Origin: Streptomyces changanensis
Lineage (GTDB): Bacteria > Actinomycetota > Actinomycetes > Streptomycetales > Streptomycetaceae
DNA length: 64,000 nucleotides
Assembly: GCF_024600715.1 (NCBI RefSeq)
Contig: NZ_CP102332.1
Location: 1,054,001 to 1,118,000 of the forward strand
Reading direction: 5' to 3'
Every line of letters begins with the position of its first letter. Positions within the stretch are counted from its first letter, which is position 1. The position numbers were made by a program, and so were the translations under genes. Below, piece after piece: positions 8,533 to 19,765 of the stretch. The notes beneath the pieces were generated by a model, which worked only from the letters and a program-made list of their open reading frames with translations, did not search any database and was not told the DNA's origin.

Positions 8533-8748
8533 CGGCGCGTACGGCATGTGGACGGCCAGGAGGCACCGCAAGCCGCCGCTCCGCCCGCCGCTCCCGCCTG
8601 CTCGCCCCGTCTGCCTGCGTCGACGCGCCCGCTGCCGCACCCGCCCCCGCGCGGCGCTCCGGCCGCGGGGCGGGCCCGGGCCGGGGTGCGCTGTGGTCAA
8701 GACCACGTGGTGGGCGGGGGCGGCCGCAGCCGGGGTTTTCGTCCGTAA

Positions 8749-8754
8749 TAGTCT
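8749..8754 (+). promoter_or_regulatory. -10 element, probable leaderless promoter
   Basis: TAGTCT ends 6 nt before the ATG at 8761, and no ribosome site is present. Transcription should begin at or next to the start codon. No clear -35 is seen. Confidence 0.55.
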
Positions 8755-8760
8755 CGCCCC

Positions 8761-9123
8761 ATGCTCAACGCCCTGACGCTCACCGTGTCCCTGGCCGCGC
8801 TGGCCCTCGCCGCGTGGTGCGGCGCGGCCGCGTACCGGGACCAGCCGACGAAGGACTGGCACTTCATCGGCATGGCCGTGGTCACCGTGCTGGCGCTCGC
8901 GCAGCTGGTCGTCGGCGTGGTGCGGCTGGCCCAGGGCGGCCGGGCCGAGGAGGGCACGGCGATCTTCGTGGCGTATCTGCTGGGGGCGTTCTTCGCGGTG
9001 CCGGCGGCGGGCTTCATGTCGCTGGTCGAGCGGAGCCGGTGGGGGTCGGCGACCGTCGCCGCCGGTGCCGTGGTCCTGGCCGTGCTGGAGGTACGCCTCC
9101 ACGACATCTGGTGGGAGGGCTGA
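8761..9123 (+). CDS. small integral membrane protein of unknown function
   Basis: This is a 120-residue protein with about four hydrophobic segments (roughly 1-20, 36-56, 66-88 and 93-112). It has no known catalytic motif. It is followed 1 nt later by a second membrane protein, with which it surely forms an operon. Placement beside metNIQ but on the opposite strand gives no functional clue. Confidence 0.75.
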   Translation: MLNALTLTVSLAALALAAWCGAAAYRDQPTKDWHFIGMAVVTVLALAQLVVGVVRLAQGGRAEEGTAIFVAYLLGAFFAVPAAGFMSLVERSRWGSATVAAGAVVLAVLEVRLHDIWWEG

Positions 9124-9124
9124 G

Positions 9125-9532
9125 ATGACGGCCGAGCGGCTGGTCAAGGGACCCGGCATGCTGCTGGTGTGGTTGTACGGGGTGATGTCGGTCGGGGCTG
9201 TGTCGCGCTCCGTGTACCAGATCGCCACCGAGTTCGACCGGGCGCCGCTGGCGTACTCGCTGTCGGCGGTGGCGGCCGTCGTCTACGTCTTCATCACGTA
9301 CACGCTGGTGCGCGGCGGTGAGACCGCCCGCCGGGCGGCCCTGGTGTGCTGCGCCGCCGAGCTGGTGGGCGTGCTCACCGTCGGCACCTGGACGCTGCTG
9401 GACCCGGCGGCCTTCCCCGACAGCACGGTCTGGTCGGAGTTCGGCTACGGTTACGTCTTCATCCCGGTCCTGCTCCCGGTGACCGGGATCCTGTGGCTGC
9501 GCCGCGCCCGCCGGGTCGCCCCGGTCGGCTGA
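9125..9532 (+). CDS. small integral membrane protein of unknown function
   Basis: This is a 135-residue protein with about four predicted helices (near 11-30, 42-60, 70-92 and 107-126). The start at 9125 has GGAGGG about 5 nt upstream, inside the end of the preceding gene. It may act with the preceding membrane protein. The family is not recognised. Confidence 0.75.
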   Translation: MTAERLVKGPGMLLVWLYGVMSVGAVSRSVYQIATEFDRAPLAYSLSAVAAVVYVFITYTLVRGGETARRAALVCCAAELVGVLTVGTWTLLDPAAFPDSTVWSEFGYGYVFIPVLLPVTGILWLRRARRVAPVG

Positions 9533-9586
9533 GGTCTCGCCGGCCGGGGTACTGCCGGCCGGGCGCCGCCCGCCGGGGTCCCGCCG

Positions 9587-9615
9587 CGCCGACCGGGCAC
9601 GCTGCCCGGTCGGCG
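9587..9615. terminator. bidirectional terminator
   Basis: A 13-bp perfect stem (9587-9599 with 9603-9615) and a 3-nt loop lie between the convergent membrane-protein and GNAT genes, so it can serve both. Confidence 0.8.
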
Positions 9616-9652
9616 GGGCTCCGAGCCGGGGCCCCGGGGTGGGCCGGGTCCG

Positions 9653-10135
9653 CTAGGCGGCCTTCTCCAGGGTCAGCAGCGTGCGACCGGGGGCGACCCG
9701 CTCGACGCCGACCGTCTCGTACCCCCTGCCGCGGTACAGCCGCAGGTTGCCGTCGCCGCGGTGGCCGGTGAGCAGCCGGAACCGCTTGGCGACGCCGGCG
9801 CCACCCGTCGCGAAGTGCTCCTCGATCGCGTCGAGGAGCCGGCCGCCCAGGCCGTGGCGGCGCAGCCGGGGGTGGACGATGAGCCGGGTGATGCGGACGG
9901 TGCCGGTCTCGTCGGCCTCGCCGCGCACCGAGGCGACGATCTCGTCGCCGAGGCGGGCGACCAGTGCGTGGCCGCGCTCCAGCTCGGCCGTCAGGTCGGC
10001 CAGCGGCTGGGTGAGCGGCTCGATGGTGTAGTCGCCGCACAGCTCGGCCTCGCCCTGGTAGCACAGGTACTGCAGCTTGAGGATGTGTTCGGCGTCCTGC
10101 GCGCTTGCCGCTGAGATGGTCACGCTCATGCCCAT
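9653..10135 (-). CDS. GNAT N-acetyltransferase
   Basis: This is a 160-residue GNAT protein. The acetyl-CoA loop is RLIVHPRLRRHGLGGRLL, followed by a C-terminal strand with LYRGRGYETVG. The ATG at 10135 is chosen because GGAGG lies 9 nt before it; an ATG 6 nt further in is also possible. It follows the sigma-like gene by 39 nt and is probably cotranscribed with it. The substrate is unknown. Confidence 0.82.
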   Translation of the reverse strand: MGMSVTISAASAQDAEHILKLQYLCYQGEAELCGDYTIEPLTQPLADLTAELERGHALVARLGDEIVASVRGEADETGTVRITRLIVHPRLRRHGLGGRLLDAIEEHFATGGAGVAKRFRLLTGHRGDGNLRLYRGRGYETVGVERVAPGRTLLTLEKAA

Positions 10136-10174
10136 GTGTGCATGCCTCCGGCTCACCTGATACGCCCTGTCGGT

Positions 10175-10741
10175 CTACCGCACCCTTCCCCGATGGTCGG
10201 GAACGGCAACCTCTGCCGCCAGCATTCTGCGCAGGCATCCCAGGCAACGGGAACGCATGGGCCCCAAGCTGCCCTGTGAGATACCCAACTTCCCTGCGAT
10301 TTCACGGTAGGTGGGGTCACTCGGCGACAACATCGCAGACAGCAGCCGCTGGCAGCGGGCGGGTGCGCGGCGTACGGCGGAGCGCAGCGCGCGGCGGCGC
10401 TCGGCGTCCAGCGCGGCGCGCTCGGGTACGGACCCCGCTCCCGGCCCGGCGCCGGAGCGGGCGTCGGGCTCCCGCCCGTACGGCAGCTCCCGTACGGCGG
10501 CGCGGCGGGCGCGGCGCGCCTCGGCGCGGACGGCGCGGCGCAGCCAGCGGGCGGGGTCGTCGGGGGCGCCGGCCCCGTGGAGGCGCTCCAGCAGCCGTAG
10601 CCAGACGGCCTGCTGGAGGTCGCGGGACTCGACGCCCGCCGCGGCGGCCTCCGCGTCGGACTCGGCGGCGAGGAGCCGGGTGAGGGAGCCGACGAGGTCG
10701 GGGACGGCCGGCGGGTGGGCTGCTGGTTCACGGGGCGTCAT
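10175..10741 (-). CDS. sigma-70-like factor (small, region 2- and 4-like)
   Basis: This is a protein of about 188 residues. The N-terminal half (DLQQAVWLRLLERL, then WLRRAVRAEARRARR) resembles sigma region 2. The C-terminal half has a region-4-like helix-turn-helix (TYREIAGKLGISQGSLGPMR). Two further Cys residues lie in CLGCLRR. It is much shorter than a housekeeping sigma factor and lacks an obvious anti-sigma partner next door. The start is uncertain, an ATG at 10741 or a GTG at 10750, neither with a ribosome site. Confidence 0.7.
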   Translation of the reverse strand: MTPREPAAHPPAVPDLVGSLTRLLAAESDAEAAAAGVESRDLQQAVWLRLLERLHGAGAPDDPARWLRRAVRAEARRARRAAVRELPYGREPDARSGAGPGAGSVPERAALDAERRRALRSAVRRAPARCQRLLSAMLSPSDPTYREIAGKLGISQGSLGPMRSRCLGCLRRMLAAEVAVPDHRGRVR

Positions 10742-10860
10742 GCCGGGCACGACACGCGGCGGCGCGGTGGTGGTTGCCGGGAGGGCGGCGGTTCGCCCGA
10801 TGGTGCGGCAGTCGGGGCGTGGGGGTGACGCGGCGGGCCGTCCCGCGCGGGGGCGACCGG

Positions 10861-10905
10861 CGCCGACCGCCCCCGCCGGGCGCGTGACCCGCGGGGCGGT
10901 CGGCG
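10861..10905 (-). terminator. terminator of the glycerophosphodiesterase gene
   Basis: A 13-bp perfect stem (10861-10873 with 10893-10905) with a 19-nt loop begins 8 nt after the stop codon of the gene upstream of it on the minus strand. Confidence 0.75.
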
Positions 10906-10912
10906 GCGGGCG

Positions 10913-12082
10913 TCAGCGGGCTCGGTGGTCGGCGGCGGCGAGCAGGCCGGTGTCGGGCTGGTCGGTGAAGATGCCGTCGATGCCGGTGGCGAAGTACGCC
11001 CGGTACGCGCCGAAGACGTCCCCGTACGCCGCCGGGTCGGTGCCGCGCCGGAAGTCGGCCGGCAGGAAGGTGTTCTCGTTGCGCACCGTGTAGGGGTGCA
11101 GGACCAGGCCCCGGGCGTGGGCGTCGCGCACGAGCGTGGTGGGCTCGCCGAGCCGGCCGTCGGCACCCTTGGGGATGACGAGGTCCAGGAGCGGGCCGAT
11201 GCCCTGCGCGAACGAGGCGATCCACGCCAGGCCGCGCGGGGTGACGAGGTCGGCGACGGTCCGCGGGTCCCCCGTCTGCACGAAGTCCCAGGGCCGGTCC
11301 TCGGGCGTCCACAGCAGGACGACGCGCGGCGTGCCGACGAGCCCGGCCATGCGCCGCATGCTGGTCGGCTCGAACGACTGGAGGAAGGTCGGCGAGTCCG
11401 CGCGGTGCCGTCCGTAGCGGCGCAGCAGCCGCGCGAGGCGCTCCTCCAGCCCGAGCCCGAGGCCGCGGAAGTACGTGGGGTGCTTGGTCTCGACGTGGAG
11501 CCAGACGGGCCGCCCGCGCTTGCGGCCCTCCGCCTCCGCCCAGCGGAGCACCTCCTCGAAGGTGGGTACGGTCCAGCGGCCGTCGTAGAGGGTGTTGTCG
11601 GGGCGCGTGCCCGGGATGCGCTCCTTGGCGCGCAGCGTCTTCAGCTCCGCGAGGGTGAAGTCCTCGGTGAACCAGCCGGTGAGGGACTGGCCGTCGACGG
11701 TCTTCGTGGTGCGCCGGGAGGCGAACTCGGGGTGGTCGGCGACGTCGGTGGTGCCGGTGATGTCGTTCTCGTGACGGCACACCAGGTGGCCGTCGCGGGT
11801 GGGCACGAGGTCCTGCTCGATCACGTCGGCGCCCATGTCGAGGGCCAGCTGGTAGGAGCCGAGGGTGTGCTCGGGCCGGTAGCCGCTGGCGCCGCGGTGG
11901 GCGATGACCGCGGGGACGGGCAGCCCGCGGGGGGACGGGCGGTGTCCCGGCGCCCCGTCGCGGGCGGTGGGCGCCGCCGAGGCCGTACCCGTGCCGGCGG
12001 CCGTCGCGGCGGCCGCGCCTGTCAGCGCCGCGGCCGCTCCCAGTACGGTCCGGCGGGCGGGACTCCTGCGCGCCTGAGTCAT
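10913..12082 (-). CDS. exported glycerophosphodiester phosphodiesterase
   Basis: This is a 389-residue GDPD-family enzyme. The N-terminus carries a Tat-type signal (SPARRTVLGAAAAL, processing near residue 37). The catalytic start of the barrel is AHRGASGYRPEHT (His62), with the metal-site motif IEQDLVPTRDGHLV further in. It hydrolyses glycerophosphodiesters to glycerol-3-phosphate and an alcohol, probably outside the cell for phosphate and glycerol scavenging. GGAGGAG lies 6 nt before the ATG. A longer frame upstream is not supported. It is divergent from an acyltransferase gene. Confidence 0.9.
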   Translation of the reverse strand: MTQARRSPARRTVLGAAAALTGAAAATAAGTGTASAAPTARDGAPGHRPSPRGLPVPAVIAHRGASGYRPEHTLGSYQLALDMGADVIEQDLVPTRDGHLVCRHENDITGTTDVADHPEFASRRTTKTVDGQSLTGWFTEDFTLAELKTLRAKERIPGTRPDNTLYDGRWTVPTFEEVLRWAEAEGRKRGRPVWLHVETKHPTYFRGLGLGLEERLARLLRRYGRHRADSPTFLQSFEPTSMRRMAGLVGTPRVVLLWTPEDRPWDFVQTGDPRTVADLVTPRGLAWIASFAQGIGPLLDLVIPKGADGRLGEPTTLVRDAHARGLVLHPYTVRNENTFLPADFRRGTDPAAYGDVFGAYRAYFATGIDGIFTDQPDTGLLAAADHRAR

Positions 12083-12326
12083 GAAGGCTCCTCCACTGAA
12101 CGTTTCTTCGGTTTCACCCCGTCGGGCGCGGCCGATCGTAGGGGGCTGCCCGGTCCGAGCGGGAGACCCCGGGCGAACACGGGGAAAACGTCCGTCAACA
12201 CCGGGTACCGGTCCGGTCAACCCGGCGTGCGGAGGGACGTGACCCACGAGTATCGTCCTCACCTGCACAGATTTCGTCGGCCGTGCCGGACCGCGACCAC
12301 GACCGCTCACGACACCGGAGGACTCG

Positions 12327-12998
12327 TTGTCCCGCTTCGCGCTCATCAAGGCAGTGCTCGGCCCGGTCCTGCGGCTGATGTTCCGGCCGCGGGTGGAAGG
12401 CGTCGACCAGATCCCCGGGTCGGGGCCGGTCATCCTGGCGGGCAACCACCTGACCTTCATCGACTCGATGATCCTGCCGCTGGTGGTGGACCGTCAGGTG
12501 TGCTTCATCGGCAAGGACGAGTACGTCACCGGCAAGGGCTTCAAGGGCCGGCTGATGGCGTGGTTCTTCACCGGCGTCGGGATGATCCCCGTGGACCGCG
12601 AGGGCGCGGGCGCCGCCGTGGCCGCGCTGCACACCGGGCGCCGGGTGCTGGAGGAGGGCCGGATCTTCGGCATCTACCCGGAGGGCACCCGCTCCCCCGA
12701 CGGCCGGCTGTACCGGGGGCGTACCGGTATCGCGCGGCTGACGCTGATGACCGGCGCGCCGGTGGTGCCGTTCGCGCTGATCGGCACGGACAAGCTCCAG
12801 CCGGGCGGCGCGGGGCTGCCGCGGCCGGGCCGGGTGACGGTGCGCTTCGGCGAGCCGATGGAGTTCTCCCGCTACGAGGGCATGGACCGTGACCGGTACG
12901 TGCTGCGGGCGGTGACGGACTCGGTGATGGCGGAGGTCATGCGCCTGTCGGGGCAGGAGTACGTGGACATGTACGCCACCAAGGCGAAGGCCGCCTGA
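12327..12998 (+). CDS. 1-acyl-sn-glycerol-3-phosphate acyltransferase (PlsC family)
   Basis: This is a 223-residue PlsC-type enzyme with the catalytic HX4D motif as H41-LTFI-D46 and the substrate motif PEGTRS (118-123). It would make phosphatidic acid from lyso-phosphatidate at the membrane. The start is a TTG at 12327 with GGAGGA 4 nt upstream, the only start with a ribosome site. It ends before a strong terminator shared with the convergent drug exporter. Confidence 0.88.
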   Translation: MSRFALIKAVLGPVLRLMFRPRVEGVDQIPGSGPVILAGNHLTFIDSMILPLVVDRQVCFIGKDEYVTGKGFKGRLMAWFFTGVGMIPVDREGAGAAVAALHTGRRVLEEGRIFGIYPEGTRSPDGRLYRGRTGIARLTLMTGAPVVPFALIGTDKLQPGGAGLPRPGRVTVRFGEPMEFSRYEGMDRDRYVLRAVTDSVMAEVMRLSGQEYVDMYATKAKAA

Positions 12999-13060
12999 CC
13001 GGGCGTCCGCTGACGGGCCGTCGTACGCGGGGGTCGCGCCCCCGAGGGCCGTCCGGTACG

Positions 13061-13095
13061 CCGAGGGCCGCACCCCCTGGGGGTGCGGCCCTCGG
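13061..13095. terminator. bidirectional terminator
   Basis: A 16-bp perfect stem (13061-13076 with 13080-13095) with a 3-nt loop lies between the acyltransferase and the convergent MFS exporter. Confidence 0.88.
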
Positions 13096-13132
13096 CCGTG
13101 TCCGGCGCCGTCGTGTCCGCCCCGTGCGCCGG

Positions 13133-14677
13133 TCACGGATGCTCGACGCCCTCCTCCAGGCGCTGGCCGCGCAGCAGGAACCAGGCGGCCACCGCCGTGG
13201 CGAGCAGGACGGCCGCGCCGAAGCCGGCCGCGATGCGCAGGCCCTCGACGAAGGCGTGCTGGGCTGCGGTCAGCAACGCCTCGGCGGAACGTTCCGGCAG
13301 CACCTTGGCCGCCTCGACGGCACCGCCCAGCGACTCGTGCGCGGCGGCCGCCGTCCCGGCGGGTACGCCGGGGGGCGTGGGGAAGTCCCGGTAGACCCCG
13401 GTCACGACGGAGCCCAGCAGGGCGATGCCGAGCGCGGCTCCCAGCTCGTACGCCGTCTCCGACACCGCGGACGCGGCGCCGGCCTGCTCCTTGGGGACGC
13501 TGGAGAGGATGACGTCGGCCGTGACGGTGAAGGCGAGCCCGGCGCCCACGCCCACGACCAGCAGGGAGACGCCCAGCATCGGGTAGCCGGTGGTGCGGTC
13601 GAGCACCGTCAGCGCGGCCAGGGCGAGGCCGACCGCGGCGAGTCCGCCGGCCACGACGGACCGCACGGAGAAACGGCGCGCGGCGATGCCGGCGAGCAGT
13701 CCGGCGCCGACCGCGCCGAGTGCGGCGGGCAGCTCGGCGAGACCGGCCTCCAGCGGACTGCGCCCCTGCACCAGTTGGAGGAACTGGGAGAGGAAGAAGA
13801 TCAGCCCGGAGAGGCCCAGGATGGTCAGCAGGTCGGCGAGGACCGCGCCGGAGAAGCCCCGGTGCTGGAAGAGCCGCATGTCGAGGAGGGGCGCCGGCAG
13901 CCGGAGCTGGCGGCGGACGAACCAGACGAGCGCGCCCGCACCGACCGCGGCGGCGGCGAACACGTCCGCGCGGGCGCCGTGCGCGGCCGCCTCCTTGATC
14001 GCGTAGACGACGGCGATCATGCCGACCAGGGACGTGGCGACGCTGGGCAGGTCCCACGGTCCGGGCGCGGGGTTCTTCGACTCGGGGATGTACTTCAGGC
14101 CGACCACCACGAGCACCGCCATGACGGGCAGGTTGATGAGGAAGACCGAGCCCCACCAGAAGTGCTCCAGCAGGAAGCCGCCCACGACCGGCCCGACGGC
14201 GGCACCGGCGGAGGCCATCGCGCCCCAGATGCCGATCGCGAAGCTCCGCTCGCGCGGGTCGTGGAAGAGGTTGCGGATGAGCGCCAGCGTGGACGGCATG
14301 AGCGTCGCGCCCGCGACGCCGAGCAGCGCCCGCGCGGCGATCATCATCTCGGGGGTGGTGGCGTAGGCGTTGAGGACGGAGACCGCGCCGAAGGCGGTCG
14401 CGCCGGTGAGGAGCAGCTTCTTGCGGCCGATGCGGTCGCCGAGGCTGCCCATGGAGACGAGGAGGCCGGCGATGACGAAGGAGTAGACGTCGCCGATCCA
14501 CAGGAGCTGGGTGCCGGACGGCTTGAGGTCCTCGCTCAGGTACGGGGTGGCCAGGCCGAGCACGGTGGCGTCCACCGCCACCAGCAGCACGGCCAGGACG
14601 AGTACGGCCAGCGCGAGCCAGCGGCCCGGGCGCCGTGCGATGTCCGCTTCCTGGGTCCGCTGTTCGGTTCCGGTCAC
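13133..14677 (-). CDS. MFS drug exporter, DHA2 (14-helix) type
   Basis: This is a 514-residue transporter with about 14 membrane segments. Family motifs include GDRIGRKKLLL after helix 2 and VDATVLGLATP in helix 1, typical of EmrB/QacA-type proton-driven drug exporters. The GTG start overlaps the stop of the upstream tetR gene as GTGA, so regulator and pump are coupled and share one promoter with a TetR-type operator. The substrate cannot be read from sequence. Confidence 0.9.
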   Translation of the reverse strand: MTGTEQRTQEADIARRPGRWLALAVLVLAVLLVAVDATVLGLATPYLSEDLKPSGTQLLWIGDVYSFVIAGLLVSMGSLGDRIGRKKLLLTGATAFGAVSVLNAYATTPEMMIAARALLGVAGATLMPSTLALIRNLFHDPRERSFAIGIWGAMASAGAAVGPVVGGFLLEHFWWGSVFLINLPVMAVLVVVGLKYIPESKNPAPGPWDLPSVATSLVGMIAVVYAIKEAAAHGARADVFAAAAVGAGALVWFVRRQLRLPAPLLDMRLFQHRGFSGAVLADLLTILGLSGLIFFLSQFLQLVQGRSPLEAGLAELPAALGAVGAGLLAGIAARRFSVRSVVAGGLAAVGLALAALTVLDRTTGYPMLGVSLLVVGVGAGLAFTVTADVILSSVPKEQAGAASAVSETAYELGAALGIALLGSVVTGVYRDFPTPPGVPAGTAAAAHESLGGAVEAAKVLPERSAEALLTAAQHAFVEGLRIAAGFGAAVLLATAVAAWFLLRGQRLEEGVEHP

Positions 14678-15225
14678 TTCTCCACGCTCCTGCGTGCTCC
14701 GCCGAGCAGCAACTCGACGATCATGTACTGGAAGTCCTTGCCCGCGACGCGGCCGTCCTGGACGGCCCAGGCGCAGGCGCCGACGAGGCCGTAGAGCGCC
14801 TCGGTCAGCCAGGCGGGCGTCAGGTCGATGCGGAACTCGCCGCCCTCCTGGCCGCGACGGAACAGCGCCGAGACGCGGGCGTCGAGGCGGGCCCAGCCCT
14901 GGTTGACCTGGTCGCCCTCGAAGAGCTGGTTCTCGGTGACGAGGAACGACAGCAGTCCGGCGACCGGCTCCACGCCGGCGACCAGGCGCCGCAGGGCGTC
15001 CTCCGCGCGGTCCTCGTCGAGCCGGGCGGCGTCCAGGGCCGCCTCGAACTCCTGGATCCCGAGCGCTTCCAACGCCCTGACCAGCGCGTCCCGCCCGGCG
15101 AAGTGGCGGTGCAGGGTCGCGCGGCCGATGCCGGCGGCGCGGGCGACCTCGTCCATGGTGGCGGTCGCCTTGCGGGAGAGGAGGGCGGCGGCGGTGCGCA
15201 GCACCTGCTCACGGTCGACTGTCAT
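14674..15225 (-). CDS. TetR-family repressor of the adjacent exporter
   Basis: This is a 183-residue protein. The N-terminal helix-turn-helix (TMDEVARAAGIGRATLHRHF, about 23-42) is typical of TetR, and the C-terminal ligand domain is of normal length. The gene starts exactly where transcription is predicted: the -10 TAGGCT ends 6 nt upstream and there is no ribosome site, so the mRNA should be leaderless. The operator sits just upstream. It likely represses its own two-gene operon until a drug binds. Confidence 0.9.
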   Translation of the reverse strand: MTVDREQVLRTAAALLSRKATATMDEVARAAGIGRATLHRHFAGRDALVRALEALGIQEFEAALDAARLDEDRAEDALRRLVAGVEPVAGLLSFLVTENQLFEGDQVNQGWARLDARVSALFRRGQEGGEFRIDLTPAWLTEALYGLVGACAWAVQDGRVAGKDFQYMIVELLLGGARRSVEK

Positions 15226-15262
15226 GAGACAAGCCTAGCCCAACTGAGACACGAACGTCTCA
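15225..15262 (-). promoter_or_regulatory. tetR promoter and TetR operator
   Basis: On the minus strand TGAGACGTTCGTGTCTCA (15262-15245) is an inverted repeat with perfect 6-bp arms and a 6-bp spacer. A further GTCTCA half-site (15230-15225) abuts the start codon. The -10 TAGGCT (15237-15232) lies between them. Binding of TetR dimers would block the promoter on both sides. Confidence 0.75.
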
Positions 15263-15313
15263 TTCGACATTCGGACGACTCACTTCCCAGTCAGCAGAGG
15301 GCCCGCATGCACG

Positions 15314-15337
15314 GGAAGGTCCCTCGCGGGACCTTCC
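15314..15337. terminator. hairpin between tetR and argH
   Basis: A 10-bp perfect stem with a 4-nt loop, the second of two hairpins beyond the argH stop. Confidence 0.55.
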
Positions 15338-15384
15338 GGAAGACCCCCCGGGGCGCGGCGCAGGGGGCGGTGGAGCGGGAAGCG

Positions 15385-15421
15385 CAGCGCCGCCGCCCTG
15401 CTGCGGGCGGCGGCGGCGCTG
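15385..15421 (-). terminator. terminator of argH
   Basis: A 13-bp GC stem (15385-15397 with 15409-15421) begins 16 nt beyond the argH stop codon. Confidence 0.7.
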
Positions 15422-15437
15422 TGACCCGGTGGGGGTG

Positions 15438-18163
<2,726 letters not shown>

Positions 18164-18195
18164 GGGTTTCTCCTTAGCGGTGCATCCAACGATGG

Positions 18196-18229
18196 GTATA
18201 ACTATGCAGACCTCCGTATGGTTTGTCAA
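18196..18229 (-). promoter_or_regulatory. argG promoter with ARG-box-like operator
   Basis: On the minus strand the -35 is TTGACA (18229-18224) and the -10 is CATAGT (18206-18201), 17 bp apart, about 40 nt upstream of the start. The sequence TGCATAGTTATAC (18208-18196) covers the -10 and resembles the TGCATA half-sites at the argC promoter. Confidence 0.72.
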
Positions 18230-18414
18230 AACAGCAGGTCACGGCTCCGCGTCAGCACTCGGCTCACGACCCACGGCGAGAGGAGGGACCGTGGGAGGCG
18301 CCCCCGCACGGGTCGGCGGCGGCGTCCGGGCCACCTCCGCTGCACCGCCCACCACCACCACCGTCCCGCGCCCCGGACGGACGTGCCGAAGGGCGCTGAC
18401 GCGGCGACCGGCCG

Positions 18415-18420
18415 TACGGT
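18415..18420 (+). promoter_or_regulatory. -10 element, probable leaderless promoter
   Basis: TACGGT ends 6 nt before the ATG of the L,D-transpeptidase gene. No ribosome site is seen. Confidence 0.5.
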
Positions 18421-18426
18421 CGGGAC

Positions 18427-19122
18427 ATGCGCCCCGGACTCGTCCTCGCCGCCGCCCTGCTGCTCCTGCCGGCCCACTCCCCCGCCCGCGCCGACGCCCC
18501 GGCGCCCACCGCGCCGCGATCGTCCGTCTCTCCCCCGGCGCGGGCCGTGGAGGGCGCGCAGTTCCTCACCGCCGAGGCCCCGCACGCGCGGGCCACCTCG
18601 GGAACGGTCACCTGGTGGGAGCGGCGCGCGGGGGCGTGGGTGCGCGCCGGCTCGACGCCGGCCCGGTTCGGTGTGGGCGGGCTGGTCCGCGGCGACCGGC
18701 GCGAACAGGGCACGTCGACCACCCCCGCCGGCGTGTACGACCTGCCGTTCGCCTTCGGGATCGAGGCGGCGCCGGCCGGGACGTCGTACCCCTACCGGCG
18801 TGTCACGCCCTCGTCGTGGTGGTGCCAGGACAACGCGTCGGCGTCCTACAACCGGTGGGTGGATTCCCTGCCCGCGGACTGCCGCGCCGCCGAGGCCGAG
18901 CACCTGGTGTCGTACGGGAAGGCGTACGCCCACGCCCTGGTGATCGGCTTCAACTACGGCCGGCCGGTGCGCGGCCGGGGGGCCGGCATCTTCCTGCACG
19001 TGAACGGCGCCGGCGCGACCGCCGGGTGCGTGTCGGTGCCGGCGGAGGCGATGGCGCGGATCCTCGCGTGGGTACGCCCCGACGCCCGGCCGCGCATCGC
19101 GATCGGATGGTCCGGCGCCTGA
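18427..19122 (+). CDS. exported L,D-transpeptidase (YkuD fold)
   Basis: This is a 231-residue protein with a signal peptide (1 to about 23). The C-terminal YkuD-type domain contains FLHVNGAGATAGCVSVP, with His and Cys spaced as in the HX14-17(S/T)xGC catalytic motif. Such enzymes cross-link peptidoglycan (3-3 links) or attach groups to it outside the membrane; the exact reaction is not determined. It lies between argG and argR on the opposite strand, without a functional link. Confidence 0.8.
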   Translation: MRPGLVLAAALLLLPAHSPARADAPAPTAPRSSVSPPARAVEGAQFLTAEAPHARATSGTVTWWERRAGAWVRAGSTPARFGVGGLVRGDRREQGTSTTPAGVYDLPFAFGIEAAPAGTSYPYRRVTPSSWWCQDNASASYNRWVDSLPADCRAAEAEHLVSYGKAYAHALVIGFNYGRPVRGRGAGIFLHVNGAGATAGCVSVPAEAMARILAWVRPDARPRIAIGWSGA

Positions 19123-19221
19123 CCCCGCCGTACGACGGAGGCCCCACCGGCGCTACCGGTCCGGCGCTACCGGCTCCACCAGCCCCCCCGGTCCACCGGC
19201 CCCGGCCCCGGCCCTGAGGCC

Positions 19222-19758
19222 CTACCGGTCGTTCTGCGCCAGGCGCAGCAGGTGGTCGGCGAGCGCCTGCCCGCCGGCCGGGTCGCGGGAGATGAGCAGC
19301 AGCGTGTCGTCGCCCGCGATGGTGCCGAGGATCGCGTGCAGCTCGGCCTGGTCGATGGCGGAGGCGAGGAACTGGGCCGCGCCGGGCGGGGTCCGCAGGA
19401 CCACCAGGTTGGCGGACGCCTCGGCGGAGATGAGGAGTTCACCGGAGAGGCGCCGCATGCGCTCCTCCTTCGCCGACTCGCCCAGCGGTGCCTGGGGCGT
19501 GCGGAAGCCGCCCTCGCTCGGTACGGCGTAGATCAGTTCGCCGCCCGTGTTGCGGATCTTCACCGCGCCCAGTTCGTCGAGGTCGCGGCTGAGCGTCGCC
19601 TGGGTGACGCTCAGCCCGTCGTCCGCGAGGAGCTTGGCCAGCTGGCTCTGCGAGCGCACGGGCTGCCGGTTGAGGATGTCCACGATCCGGCGGTGGCGCG
19701 CCGTGCGGGTCTGCGGGACGGAAGGTCCGCCATGGCCGTTGTCCTGCGCCTCGGTCAT
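19222..19758 (-). CDS. argR: arginine repressor
   Basis: This is a 178-residue ArgR/AhrC protein. An N-terminal winged helix follows [12 protein letters not shown] (reading head [14 protein letters not shown]). The C-terminal oligomerisation and arginine-binding part carries GTIAGDDT at 145-152. With arginine it should repress argC and argG. It is the last gene of argCJBDR, 7 nt after argD. The ribosome site is weak (GGAG about 12 nt upstream), so translation probably depends on coupling to argD. Confidence 0.95.
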   Translation of the reverse strand: MTEAQDNGHGGPSVPQTRTARHRRIVDILNRQPVRSQSQLAKLLADDGLSVTQATLSRDLDELGAVKIRNTGGELIYAVPSEGGFRTPQAPLGESAKEERMRRLSGELLISAEASANLVVLRTPPGAAQFLASAIDQAELHAILGTIAGDDTLLLISRDPAGGQALADHLLRLAQNDR

Positions 19759-19765
19759 CGTTGTG

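Noticed and set aside
13124..14794. Plus-strand Gly/Asp/Arg-rich frame of more than 500 codons opposite the drug exporter
   Set aside because: Antisense shadow; the minus frame has clear MFS motifs and coupling to tetR.
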